Below are positions 23,695 to 34,958 of a stretch of DNA of 64,000 nucleotides, piece after piece. Under the pieces are notes generated by a model. It had not been told where the DNA came from and did not search any database. It was given only the letters and a program-made list of their open reading frames with translations. Source of the DNA: Gossypium raimondii. Taxonomy: Eukaryota > Streptophyta > Magnoliopsida > Malvales > Malvaceae. The stretch covers positions 7,626,001 to 7,690,000 of the forward strand of contig NC_068570.1 of NCBI RefSeq assembly GCF_025698545.1, given 5' to 3'. A program made the translations under genes and the position numbers. The first letter of the stretch is position 1. Each line of letters begins with the position of its first letter.

Positions 23695-25623
23695 TCATTA
23701 ACTGAGAGACCAAGCTTACCCACAACTTTTTCAAATATGAATATGTCTGATGCCCCCATATCAATAAGAGCACTCTTCCTCTAACCTGCAATGTTGATGT
23801 CCATATACATTAACCCTTTTTGCTTGCTATCCCTCTTCGATTTCGCAAAATTGAGTATCATTGACCCAAGCTTCAAAGCCTCACTCACTGGATCCACTTC
23901 CACTTCTTTATTGATCATGAAAGTCTTAGATCACTTTGGACAGTCACATAGCCTATGTAGACCACAATAAAAGAAACACTTCCTTGGTTTCTTCTTATTC
24001 TCTTTACCCTTTTTAGCTTTGATCCCATACATGATCAAACCAAGCCTCATGGGTGTTTTTTCTAGCTCATCATCCTCTTTGATGGCAAAAAACATGAATC
24101 ATTTTGAATAGTCCTTTACCATATTTGGATCTTCATAAAGGAAGCATTTCAATGGCCCCTTCAATTTACTGTTGGGTTTCCTCTTTCCATTTTGTGGTTT
24201 CTTATTTCTATCATTATCGTTTTCATTATTGACTTATCCTTCTTCATTTTCCATATCATTGCCCTTCCCCTTGGGCTTGGAAGACTCGAACTTGTCTTTC
24301 TTCAAAACAAGCTCGATTAAGGACTCTGCCACGATCAGAGCTTTAGACAGTTCTTGGACCCCTCGACGTTCCAATTCTTGCTTAACCCACAACTTCAACC
24401 CATCCATGAAAAGTAAGAATGCATCTTTCTCACTTAGATCCGTAATTTGGAGCATTAATTCACTGACCTCCTTTACATACTCTCGAATTGAACCTTGTTA
24501 TGAGAACCAATGCAACTTAGCCCGAGCCTCTTTCTCTACATATTGAGGGTAAAACTGCTTCTTGAGCTCATTCTAAAACTCCTCTCAAGTCCCAATCGTA
24601 GCCTGGCAACGCTTTTCATATGTGGACCTACGCTTCCACCAAAGAAGAGCAAAATCTGTAAAATATTTAGCAATAATATTTACCTTAGCCTCATCGTCCT
24701 TTATGCTCATGGCAAGAAAGTATTGCTCCATCTCCCACAGAAAGTTGTCCACTTCCCTCATGGACCTTTCCCCTTAAACTTCTCTAATTTGGGGACATCA
24801 ATCTCCCGATTTAGTGTTGCACTCAAAACCCCTTTACCTATGGCAACTCGACACACAACAAGCTCTCGGTCTATTTCTCTATATATGAGAAAAAATGCCT
24901 ACTTTGCAAATTTCTTTTCGACTTTTTTCCCTAATTTTCCCCAATGTGATGTTCCATTTGTCATCCATACAAGCAATTTTAAATGTAGACATCGTATCTA
25001 TTTATTAATTTTTCTAATCAACAAATAAACTTAATGTTGTAAAAACTTTGAGATATATAGATACACAAAAACAATATATCTATTGAATTGAATTTTTTTG
25101 TTTTGTTTTACAAATATCACATTGTTGAGTCAAATTTTAGAGTAAAGATTAACCTTTTCAAAAATGTTTTGATATATGATATTTCAAACCGTCATTATTA
25201 TTTTTTATTAATTCATTTTATTCTAATTACATTATTTAATTGTGTTTAAGGTGCATAATTTATGTGATGTTTTTCTTTCATCATAGTTTTTTTATATTTT
25301 ATTTAGGGCTTGTCTAATAAATTGTAAAAAAATTAAATTATTGTAAATTTTAAATATTAATTGATTTTTTTACATTTTGGTAATTTAAAATAAAAACAAT
25401 CTACTAAAATTTTTCTATAAAAATGAAATAGATATTTAATGGGGAATATTTTTAATTAATTCAATTTTATTTATTTAATAATATATTATCATATAAAATT
25501 ATATTTAAAAATTTGGTTGCTTTTAAAATAAGGTGAAAGGTTTAAAATTAAGGATAAAATATATTTTTATGATTTAAAATCTATTTTATCAAACAATTTA
25601 ATTATATTCCATAACTACATTTA

Positions 25624-26406
25624 GGTAAACCATACTAGTAGTCACTCAACTATTAGTATTTTTTTTTTTTTTTTTGATATCCCAACTATAAAAAGTTATA
25701 AAAAGGTCACTTAACTATTACTAAATTTCTTTTTTGTCACCCAACTATGAAAAGTTACAAAATGGTCACCTAACTATTTAATTTCGTCTTTTTTGGTAAC
25801 CAGCTGGGTAACAGTGGCAACTTTTAAAATTGGTGTAATAGCAACTTTAACCCTCAACATTTATACATTGTGTCAATTTAGTCATGATTTAAAACAAATC
25901 TAGCCCTTAACATTTACACATTGTGTATTTTGTTTGTTTGTTTGTTTGTTTTTTTTTTTGCTTTTCTTTGTGACCCTTTCACATAAAAAGCTAAAAAAAT
26001 TATCTGCTAAATTTGATTAAAAATATACAAAAAAATAGAAACACCAAAAGTTCAAGACAATAATTTTCATCTCTTCTCATTCTTTTAAAATAACCTTCAA
26101 TGCCACAATGAAAAATAAAATTGCAAAAAAGACCAAATTACACAATGTGTAAATGTTAAGGGTTATATTTTTAGAATCAAGAATAAATTGACATAATTTA
26201 TAAATATTAAGGGTTAAAGTTGCTATTATGTTAAATTTAAAAGTTGCCACCGTTAGCCGTCTGGTGATAAAAAAGACAAAATTAAATAGTTAGGTGACCA
26301 AAAAAGAAAATTACTAATGGTTAGGTGACTATTTTGTAACTTTTCATAGTTGAGTGACCAAAAAAGAAATTTATTAATAGCTGGGTGGCTAGTAGTGTAA
26401 TTTACC
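25624..26406. mobile_element. Foldback-type element, about 390-bp arms
   Basis: The whole segment is one long imperfect palindrome centred near 26015. The left arm has 'ggtaaa..actagtagtcactcaactatta', 'gtcacccaactatgaaaagttac' and 'gcaactttaacc'. The right arm has the reverse complements, ending 'agtgtaatttacc'. It has no coding capacity. The flanks give no clear target duplication, so the superfamily is open. Confidence 0.7.
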
Positions 26407-26599
26407 ATTAATTTTAAAATATATCAAATAGATTTTGTAACTTAAATTTGAGCTTAAATTTTCAATTTTCAATTTTTAAGATTTATTTTTCAGCATTGAT
26501 TTTTCAGTTGATTAAACAACACCTTGGTTAAATGATAAAATTTTGAACAAAGAACTATATAAAAAACAAATTTTGAATAAAAGCTATATGGTAAAAAAT

Positions 26600-27115
26600 T
26601 AATTAATGATCAAATCCTCTTATTAGTCTTTGTATTGTAATTTGGTTAATTTTAGTTCTTATATTCAAATTTTAAAATTTTAGATTTGACCCGAGTTATA
26701 ACAGTTAATTTATTAAGTCAATTTCTAATATTAATCTCAGACACGTATAAGTTGTGGATTTAGTTCATATTCTCCAATTTGATCATTTTCAATCCCTATA
26801 CTTTTTCTAATTTTAAAATTTTAATCTGATTCATACAATAGCCGTTAAATCAATTAACCAAAATAGGGTGACTTTTTTGTGGATATTGTGTGAAAATATT
26901 AAGCTAACATGGCACGACAAATAAGATAAAATATTTGTAAAATATTATTTTGAAAATAACAGAATTTAGCTTAATGAATTTAATGGGTTCCATTTGGTTT
27001 GAACTGAAATTTTAAAATTTAAAAAGTAATGAGACTAAAATGACCAACTTAGAGTACATAGACTAAACATGCAACTTATGTATAATATAAGGACTAATAC
27101 GAGAATTTGACCTTA
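26600..27115. repeat. Possible MITE with inverted ends
   Basis: The left end 'gatcaaatcctcttattagtc..tgtattgtaa' and the right end 'ataatataaggactaatacgagaatttgacc' are imperfect inverted counterparts, and 'ttaaaattt' words match between arms. Ends are approximate. Confidence 0.4.
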
Positions 27116-29053
27116 ATTAGTTATATATCATATATATATTTAATATATCAAGGTACACAAGCCCATGTGATGTATCTCCATTTTTTATAATTTTTAAAAC
27201 AATTTATTTAATTTTTCAATATCCATTTAATTTCTATAATTTAAAAAAATATATATTTTACAACTTTCTAACTAAATTATCCTTTCAAAATATTTAATTT
27301 TGTAATATATTTATTTTATAATTTGATATATATTTTCCAATGAAAATTTTATTTTTATTTTTATTTTTAAATTACTCGTTAAATTTTTTAGATAAATACT
27401 CCTTAAAATATCATTATCTTTTAATATTATTTTCCTATTAAAATTTAATATTTTATTTTTATTAAAAATATTATGGAAATTCATGATAATAATAATTTTA
27501 AAATTTAAGGATAATAATAACTATTTTAAAATTTAAGAGATGATAATAATTATTTTAAACTTTAAGAGATAATAATAATTTTAAATTTTAAGAGAATTAC
27601 TATAATCATAATTATTTTTAAATTTTAATTACCCACTGTTAATTCTATAAATAATAGTGAAAAGTTTTTCAACTTACATGCAATTTCCTTTCTAAAATTG
27701 ACATTAAATTTATTTTCTTTTATAATTTTTGATTTCTTGTATTTTTTTACTATATTATTTTTTTTATTCTTTAGGATACATCACTTTTCAAATGTCTTGT
27801 AAAAATAATACCAAATTTCACAAAACATCAACAAGTCGAAAGGAGAGAAAGGATGGTATGAAACTGTGATTCCACGTCATCTATATCTCTTTTCAATAGG
27901 AGAATGACAAATCAGATTTTTCCTCCTAATTTTTAATTTTTTTCTCTTGAAAAAAAATTCAAATCTAACTGAAAATGCTAAAAATTAAGAGGAAAAATCT
28001 AATTTGTCATTCTTCTATTGAAAAGGGATATGGATAATGTGAAATTACAGTTTCATACAATTCCTTCTCGTCGAGAGGAAGGGTTTTGAAGATTGAGGAT
28101 AATTGCACGTAAGATCCTTGAATATATTATATTTTGTTTAATTTTCATAAACTTTTATCATATATTCAACTTAATTCTATACTTGTAAATTTTATTTTTA
28201 TTATATTTATTGATTGGTGTTGTATTTTTAATTTTTCTCCATATTTATGCTTTAATTGTGTGACAATCTCAAAGTATGTACACAATTTTACAACTTTTTA
28301 AAATTATTTTCTAATATATTATGCATTAGCAATTTTATATTTGTTTCTACAAAACACATTAAAATAAAATATTTAAAATGAAAACTTTCAATTATTTTAA
28401 TCTTAAATTTGTATAACGTTTAAAATAATAATGAAATCAATCTGCATATTTTAATTATTTAATTAAAATTGTAGTTAAATATAAATTTCAAATAATGTTT
28501 TAAAAATGATTTAAATTTTAATTGTGTTTTGAATTAAATATTTGAAAAACAATTTAGAAAATTTAAAATATATGATAAATCATTTCATGTGTTTTGTAAA
28601 CATATTTATTCTAAAATTAAAATTTTCAAAATAATAAAATATTTTTGTTTTTTATAATTAAATGCAAATGTTTAATTAAATTTAAAAATATTTAAAAAAT
28701 ACTACTCTCTACGATTTTTTTTGTAAAAGTGTATTTTATTATTTATTAACTATTTAAAAGCTATCAAAAGCATTATTATTCTAATATTTAAAAAATTAAA
28801 AATTTGTATCAAAAAAGTTTTAAAACAAATTTTTAAAACTAATTTAAATTTTTTTTCAATAATTGTAATTTTAATTACAAATTTTAACAACATAGATTTT
28901 ATTTAAATTTATAAAATTGATTATTTAAAATTTTAAAAATGACTGTTAAATTTAAAATATGCTAATTTTAATTTTGAATATTCATAAAATAATAGTTAAA
29001 TTATTTACAATAAATATTTAAATTTGTTATATTCTACTTTACAATATTTCTTA
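27116..29053. other. Very AT-rich DNA with one small MITE; no gene
   Basis: The sequence is A/T runs with no supported coding region. A palindromic MITE lies at about 27843-28080 and is listed separately. Confidence 0.5.
27843..28080. mobile_element. Small MITE, 'tatgaaact...ttttcaatag' family, copy 1
   Basis: The arms 'aaggatggtatgaaactg...ctcttttcaataggagaatgacaaatcaga' and the reverse complement ending 'cagtttcatacaattcctt' face each other around an AT-rich loop. A related copy lies at about 48229-48405. Both are non-coding. Confidence 0.65.
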
Positions 29054-29062
29054 TTTAAATTT

Positions 29063-29397
29063 GGGATAAATCTCAAAATTATACATGAACTTTAATTTGG
29101 TGCAACTATACACATGAAACTCTAATTGTGTTTCAAATGTGTACCTAAAATTTTAATTTTGATTTAATTATGCACATTTAAAGAAATAAGCACATCATTT
29201 TATTTTTACATTGGATAAATATAATTATTTATGTATGCAACATATAAACATAAAACGATGTTATATCAATAACCGTGTTAATAATTTACAAGAATTTGAT
29301 CAAATCAAAATTTCTTGTGTAAAATTGCACAAAATCAAATTTTATGTATACAATTGCACATTAAACCATAGTTCACGATAGTTTTGGTATTTATCCC
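29063..29397. mobile_element. MULE-type MITE, 335 bp, with 9-bp target duplication
   Basis: The ends are GGGATAAATCTCAAAATTATAC and the inverted counterpart of GGGATAAATACCAAAACTATC. The 9-mer TTTAAATTT lies on both sides (29054-29062 and 29398-29406). A 9-bp duplication is the hallmark of Mutator-like elements, though the word is AT-rich and palindromic in style. There is no coding sequence. Confidence 0.65.
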
Positions 29398-29406
29398 TTT
29401 AAATTT

Positions 29407-30528
29407 TTAAATCTGTTGATGTTTAATTTTTAAAGTTTACTTTAAAAAAGAAAGAATTAAGTTTGAATTAATTTTAAAAGTAAAAAGTATTTAAAAATAT
29501 TTTTAAAGTAAAATTAAAATATAAATTAATATTTATTTTAAAAAATAAACTAACACAATTTTATGCATCTTTTATTTTTTAAAATAAACATAGTTATAAT
29601 TATAATTATCTATTCAATTTTAAATTATATATAACATATTTAAATTTGAGTAGTCGATTTTTTATTAAATTATTCAAAAATAAATACAATATAATTTATT
29701 TAAATTACTATATAAAATCAGCTTAGGGGTACAAAAACCTAGCCATATATATTATAAGTCTTAGCTCAATAGATCAACTCAAAATCACTAAGGGAGGGGT
29801 GAATTGACATTTAAGAAAATGGTGAAAGCAATGAATGAATAAGCAACAAAGAACATAACAATTTATAGTGGTTTTGCCCCAATTGCGTACTCCACTACTT
29901 TAGCTTTCCACAATAATTTTTTTCAAATTCACTAATTTGATAACCTTTGAGGATATTGTTTATCCTTACAATCTTCCTTAAGACTTCTACCAAAAATCTT
30001 AAGATTGCAACTCTCTCAAAGAGTAAATACAAAAAACAAATTAAGAAGTAATCCTTACAATATCAGAATGTTTGCCAATTAAGAACAAATAAACAAGAAT
30101 ACACTTGAGCTAAAGAATATCAATGAAGGCTCACAAATGTGTACAAGAAAAGAATGAAAGAATTAAGCACTAAGGTTGTATTGATTAATTTTTTGGCTTG
30201 ATGATCTCTTTTCTTATTGTAGGACCTTTGAAAGATGGTATTTATACCCTGATTGATTTTCAACTATTATGGTTGTTGGAAACATAAATAGAGTCATTGG
30301 GATGAAAACATCAAATCATTAAATTCACTTGCAATAGAAGCTATCAATACTTTTTCTACGAGTATCGATACTATTAGCATTTAATGTTTGATTTAGTAAT
30401 CGTTAAAGTTAGTTTACAACGATACTAAAGACAATTTATCGATACTTAATAAAAGGTATCGATACTTTGTAATTGACTGAAAACAAAATGTCAATTTGGT
30501 ATCGATTTCAGAATGGGTATACATTTTG
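29407..30528. other. AT-rich and repeat-like DNA, no gene seen
   Basis: The segment at 29760-30240 ('ctcaaaatcactaagggagggg') reads like a dispersed repeat or LTR remnant, but its ends were not found. No exon was supported. Confidence 0.35.
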
Positions 30529-30536
30529 GCCTGGAG

Positions 30537-30930
30537 TAGAGGTGATCATGGGTTAGGCTACCTGACCCGGCCCGACGGCCCGCCTGAAAAATAAAAGGGT
30601 TTGAGTAAAAATATAGGCCCGAAATATGTGTTTGGGCAAAAAAAGAGGCACGTTTAGAAAACATGCCGGACCTCGGGTAAAACTTTTTTGGTTGGACTGA
30701 ATTATATATTAAATATATATTTTTTATTTTTAATCAAATATACTTTTTAATCAAATATATATATATTAAATATATACTTTTTTGCTGTTGTAGGGCCGGG
30801 CTCAGGCTTAGCAATTTTCTTTCGGGCCGAGCTTGGACAAATTTTTAGGCCCATATTTCGGGCTGGGCCGGGCCCAGGCCTAAAAAACGGGCCCAAAATT
30901 TTATCTGGGCCCGGTCTATGATCACCTCTA
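30537..30930. mobile_element. hAT-type MITE, copy 2
   Basis: The element starts TAGAGGTGATCATGGG and ends with the inverted TATGATCACCTCTA. The flanking 8-mers are GCCTGGAG (30529-30536) and GCCTAGAG (30931-30938), with one mismatch. It shares 'gacggcccgcc' and 'aaaaatataggcccgaaatatg' with the copy at 19024, so it is the same family in diverged form. Confidence 0.85.
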
Positions 30931-31239
30931 GCCTAGAGCAATACTAACTTATTTTAAAACAATTTTAACATGAGTGAAAATTTTTAACTCAGTTGAAACT
31001 ATTTTAACTTGATTTTATTATTATTTCCAATTTTGTTCAACTTTAACTTTTATTCAAAAATTTGTTATATCAAAATATATTATAAAATAAACCTTGGTTT
31101 AATAACAAGTTACCGTAACAATTATGGAAACTTTCTGATGTGGTCACTTTAATTTTGTGAAAAGTGTCTCCATGTATGATTGCCATGTGTGCATGATTAA
31201 ATATAAAAGTTGGTACACTATTCTATTATCTCTCAAATG

Positions 31240-31934
31240 TAGAGGTGCTTATGAGTCGGGTTGCCCTGCGTTCAGGCTCGGTCCATGTAAGATATCTAAA
31301 CCAATTTTTCAAGTTTGAATTCAGCTTGAAAAATGGGCTTACTTTTTTGCTCAAGCTCGGCCCAATTTTAGAAAGGTAAACTCGGGCTAAACCTGACCGC
31401 CCATACTTGATTTTTTTAGATTAGTTATTATTTAATTTTTTTAAAAATATAATACACTAAATGCACTAAAAACGCTAAAATAAAAGTTTTCTAACACATT
31501 AAAAATATATTAAAAAGTATTTAAATTAAAAAATACATTAATTATATATGTTAAATAATATATTAAAAATACATTAAATTACATACAATAAAATATATTT
31601 TGGGTTGGGTTATTTAGTTGGTTAAGTTTTTTTTTTTTTTTAAGTTTTGGGTAATATGTTTAATTGTTATTGAGTTAGTGATTTAATATAAATATAAATA
31701 TAAATATTATTTAACATATATAATTAATATAATATTTTTTATAGCATAATATATTCGGGCTAGGCCGGGCCAGGCTCGGACAAAAAATCTTGCCCAAGGC
31801 CCGGCCGATATAAAAAAGCAAGCCTTAATTTTACTCAAACCTATTTCTCGGGCATCATATTTTTGTTCAAACTATCCCAACTTTTAGACGGGCATTTGGA
31901 CCTAGATGAATGACCCGATCCATGGACAAATCTA
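31240..31934. mobile_element. hAT-type MITE, copy 3 (diverged)
   Basis: The element starts TAGAGGTGCTTATGAGTCGGG and ends with the inverted counterpart of TAGATTTGTCCATGGATCGGG. The 8-mer CTCAAATG is perfect on both sides (31232-31239 and 31935-31942). It is 695 bp, longer than its relatives because of an AT-rich core with 'aaatacattaa' words. It is non-coding. Confidence 0.85.
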
Positions 31935-32408
31935 CTCAAATGATTTGAATGAATCGAAATTTTTTTTTTCATTCAACAACTAATTTTACGCCAACTATTT
32001 AACTTTTTTTTTCTACTTATTATAACTTAATTTTTATTCACCTCAATCCTATATTAATATCCCTATTAATTTTCAAATGTTACTGTTTAATACCCTTAAA
32101 TCCGAATTGATTACTTTAATTCACTCATTTAATGCAGACAACCTTACAAATTACTCTGAACATTAAAAATAAGGTAAGAAAATAAAAGAAAACAATTATT
32201 CACGAGATTTAAAGAGAAAATTGTGACTAAATTAAAGAAACCTACACATCTTTCTTTCCATTAGTGCAATAATCTATCACACTATAAATAGCAGCCTTGC
32301 ATATGATCAAAACACAAAACATTACAAGGTTTGAATATTTTATACTATACAAACAATAATTAAATAATTTGTCTTATACAAATTACTCGTGATTATATTA
32401 CTTTTTCA

Positions 32409-33085
32409 TCTATCATGTAATGTAATAAGAGTATATTATTTATTCTTTTATTGGACTATTAATTTCACTATTGTAAATGAAGTTACGTCATGCAAAAGTT
32501 ATATACTCAATGTATCAACTTTTGGCTTTTTAGTTATTTGAACTCAGGCTTTCAATGCATCAAAGTATACGAGTCACACATATATAGTCAATCACTTGCT
32601 TAGGATTGAGGTAAGTCATACTATAAATGTCACAAGTGAATTAATCTATAAACAGATCTAGGATTAATTCGACTTAGGTTTTGTCCAATGTATTGTCAAT
32701 CTAGATAATCACATCTATGTATCTATATTTTGGGAGTTAATCACTTCGATACCCAAGACAATGTATTTCTCCATTTGGATTTGATAGACAACATAATAGT
32801 CCTTTAACCAATTTGCTCAATCTAGACTATAAACTATTGTAAATGAAGCTATGTTATGAAATGTCATATATTTTATAATATACAAATAGTAATTAAATTA
32901 TTTTTCCTAGACAAATAACCCGTGGTCACGTTACATTTCCAGCTATCATGTAATGCTAATAAGAGGATATTATTTTCCGTTTTATTGAGCTATGAATGCC
33001 ACTATTGTAAATGAAGATATGTTATACAAAAGTTGTATACCCAATGTATCAGCTTTTGGCTTTTTAGTTATTTGACTACAGATAT
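32409..33085. repeat. LTR-like fragment, family A, with an internal 135-bp duplication
   Basis: This is the same non-coding family as 481-1435. A block of about 135 bp starting 'ctatcatgtaatg' occurs at 32409-32545 and again, diverged, at 32942-33075. The intervening part matches the 'acaagtgaat' to 'ccaagacaa' section at 975-1105. Confidence 0.55.
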
Positions 33086-34579
33086 AGATAATTATATGAA
33101 TTTATGAATAAAATTCCTCTGCCCCATGATTGTGACTCTTAATGTGCCCCTCCAATGGTTTATTAACATGTGGATTATATAATTATATATTGATTGAGCA
33201 TTGCTGTTGTAACACCCCTTACTCGACCTATCGGTGGGTCTGAGCTACAAAATGCTACACTAGTTATTGAAGTAATCACAATCAAATAAACATCCAATTC
33301 GTGTCATTATACTTTTAAATGCATGAAAGACAAGCATATGGTATGATATTCAATCAATTCCGGAACTTACACGGTCTTAAGAATACTCTTATACTAGTCC
33401 ACACTCGAATTAGGACCAAATCGTAAAGTTTTAAAAATTCATGGACTGACATTGTAAATTCGTCATTTCTTCATCGCGGTGTGATCATCTCAGTATGTCA
33501 TGTCGCAATGACATACATATACTCATCACAACATTACTCTCTGATATGATGACGTTGCGACATCAAGAGCCCATGATCGTGACGTTGCCCCTGTTTTTGG
33601 CAAAATCCACATTTGGTACCTAATTCAATGAACTTCAAACCATTCCCAAGTCATTCATTCAACCTTACACAAGAATATAGCCATCAAACCAAACAATTCA
33701 AGTATCTAACCATTTAATAATCAAACGTATTCAAGTTCTTATTCATCTATCCATGTCAAAATGTTTTCACCACAATCACAAACATGTTTATCATGATAAT
33801 TGTAATTAAAAACTTCAAGGAATGATCATGCATCACTTAAAACATAAACAAAACTATTAAACACATACTTAACACATATAGCTTACCATTCTTACAAACA
33901 TTAACTCAAATTGACCATTTTATGTAGCCTATAAGGTAGTTTTGCCATACCAAACTAATCAAAAGAAATATCACCATCCACAAAACATCAAGCTTGACCA
34001 AAATATGCACTAATAAGTTTCATACCAAGTGTTATATTCAAGATCAATCATCACCACTATTAACATAAGGCTACCAAATCTCAAAATTATTATTTACATA
34101 ATAGAAACCTTAGGTAAATGTCACATAGTCTATACTCAAAATGAATTTATAACTACCATCTCGGGATAGTGTGTGCTTCTTCATTGATCTAGCTCGACAG
34201 TTCTGTAAGATGAAAATCTACATGGAAGGAAAAACAACCAGAATAAGCATTAAGAATGTTTAGTAAGTTCAAATGGAGTTACTAATCTTACCTCGATCCA
34301 TTAAAGCATAAAGAAAATATCATACAATTTGGCATTCAAAAGTGGCTATTCTTGGCACATAATAGCACATCTAAGTACATGTCAGCATAATCAACTAAAT
34401 AGGTTTTTCACATATATAAATCATGAGAGAGTTTTAAAGCATTAAGATAATCCAATTCTTATCACACATTAATTATCAAACATATACTATCACAAGTCCA
34501 ATTTTCATTTAAATTTCTCATTTCTGTTTATTGAAACATTGCTCGATGAAACTATAGTAAAATGGACTCGGATACACGA

Positions 34580-34915
34580 TGTTAGAATTAAGTGACCCAA
34601 ATCCTTATTTAAATAAAATACTGTGGTAAAATAAAATAAAAGTAAAATCCCTATAGAATTATACTTCTTTTATTTTATTTTAGAATAAGGTTTTTTAAAC
34701 CTTATTAAATTCCATCTATTTGATATTATTTGAATAAGGAGTTTCACTCCTATTAGAATAAGGTTTACAAGCCTATAAATAGTGAATTCGACATAGTGAA
34801 TTTTCTTCTCCTCTGCCCGTGGTTTTTTCCGAAAGGGTTTCCACGTAAAATCTGTGTGTTCTTTTTCTACTTTTCTTTGCGATATATTGTCATTACCAAC
34901 ATTATATTTTTCACA
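34580..34915 (+). repeat. 5' LTR of the Copia element (336 bp)
   Basis: The LTR begins TGTTAGAATTAAGTGACCC and ends ATTTTTCACA. Compared with the 3' LTR it has five visible substitutions and three gaps (28, about 10 and 1 bp). The 28-bp gap starts just after the CCTATAAATAG TATA-like box at 34772-34782, where the transcript start would lie. CACGA (34575-34579) flanks it. Confidence 0.95.
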
Positions 34916-34918
34916 AAT

Positions 34919-34930
34919 TGGTATCAGAGC
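34919..34930 (+). other. Primer binding site of the Copia element
   Basis: TGGTATCAGAGC, three bases after the 5' LTR, is the standard complement to the 3' end of initiator methionine tRNA used by most plant Copia elements. Confidence 0.92.
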
Positions 34931-34958
34931 TTCTGGGTTGTTCATCTCAATCACGATA

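Larger units (their letters stand above)
20890..24980 (-). mobile_element. Ty3/Gypsy relic: gag, zinc knuckle and protease, with a nested MITE
   Basis: On the minus strand the order is gag, zinc knuckle, protease. Gag is read through about 24800-24230, with FALLWWKRRSTYEKR, ELKKQFYPQYVEKEARAKLHW and LSEKDAFLLFMDGLKLWVKQELERRG (joined here only as separate motif sightings). A degenerate CCHC-like knuckle (CFFYCGLHRLCDCPK) lies near 23990-23940. A protease-type stretch YNYVLGLNFLDKINVVLVPF lies at about 23310-23250. Stops and shifts break every part, and reverse transcriptase is missing. A 1008-bp hAT-type MITE (21546-22553) has landed between the protease end and the 3' non-coding part. The left limit is approximate. 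Confidence 0.7.
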
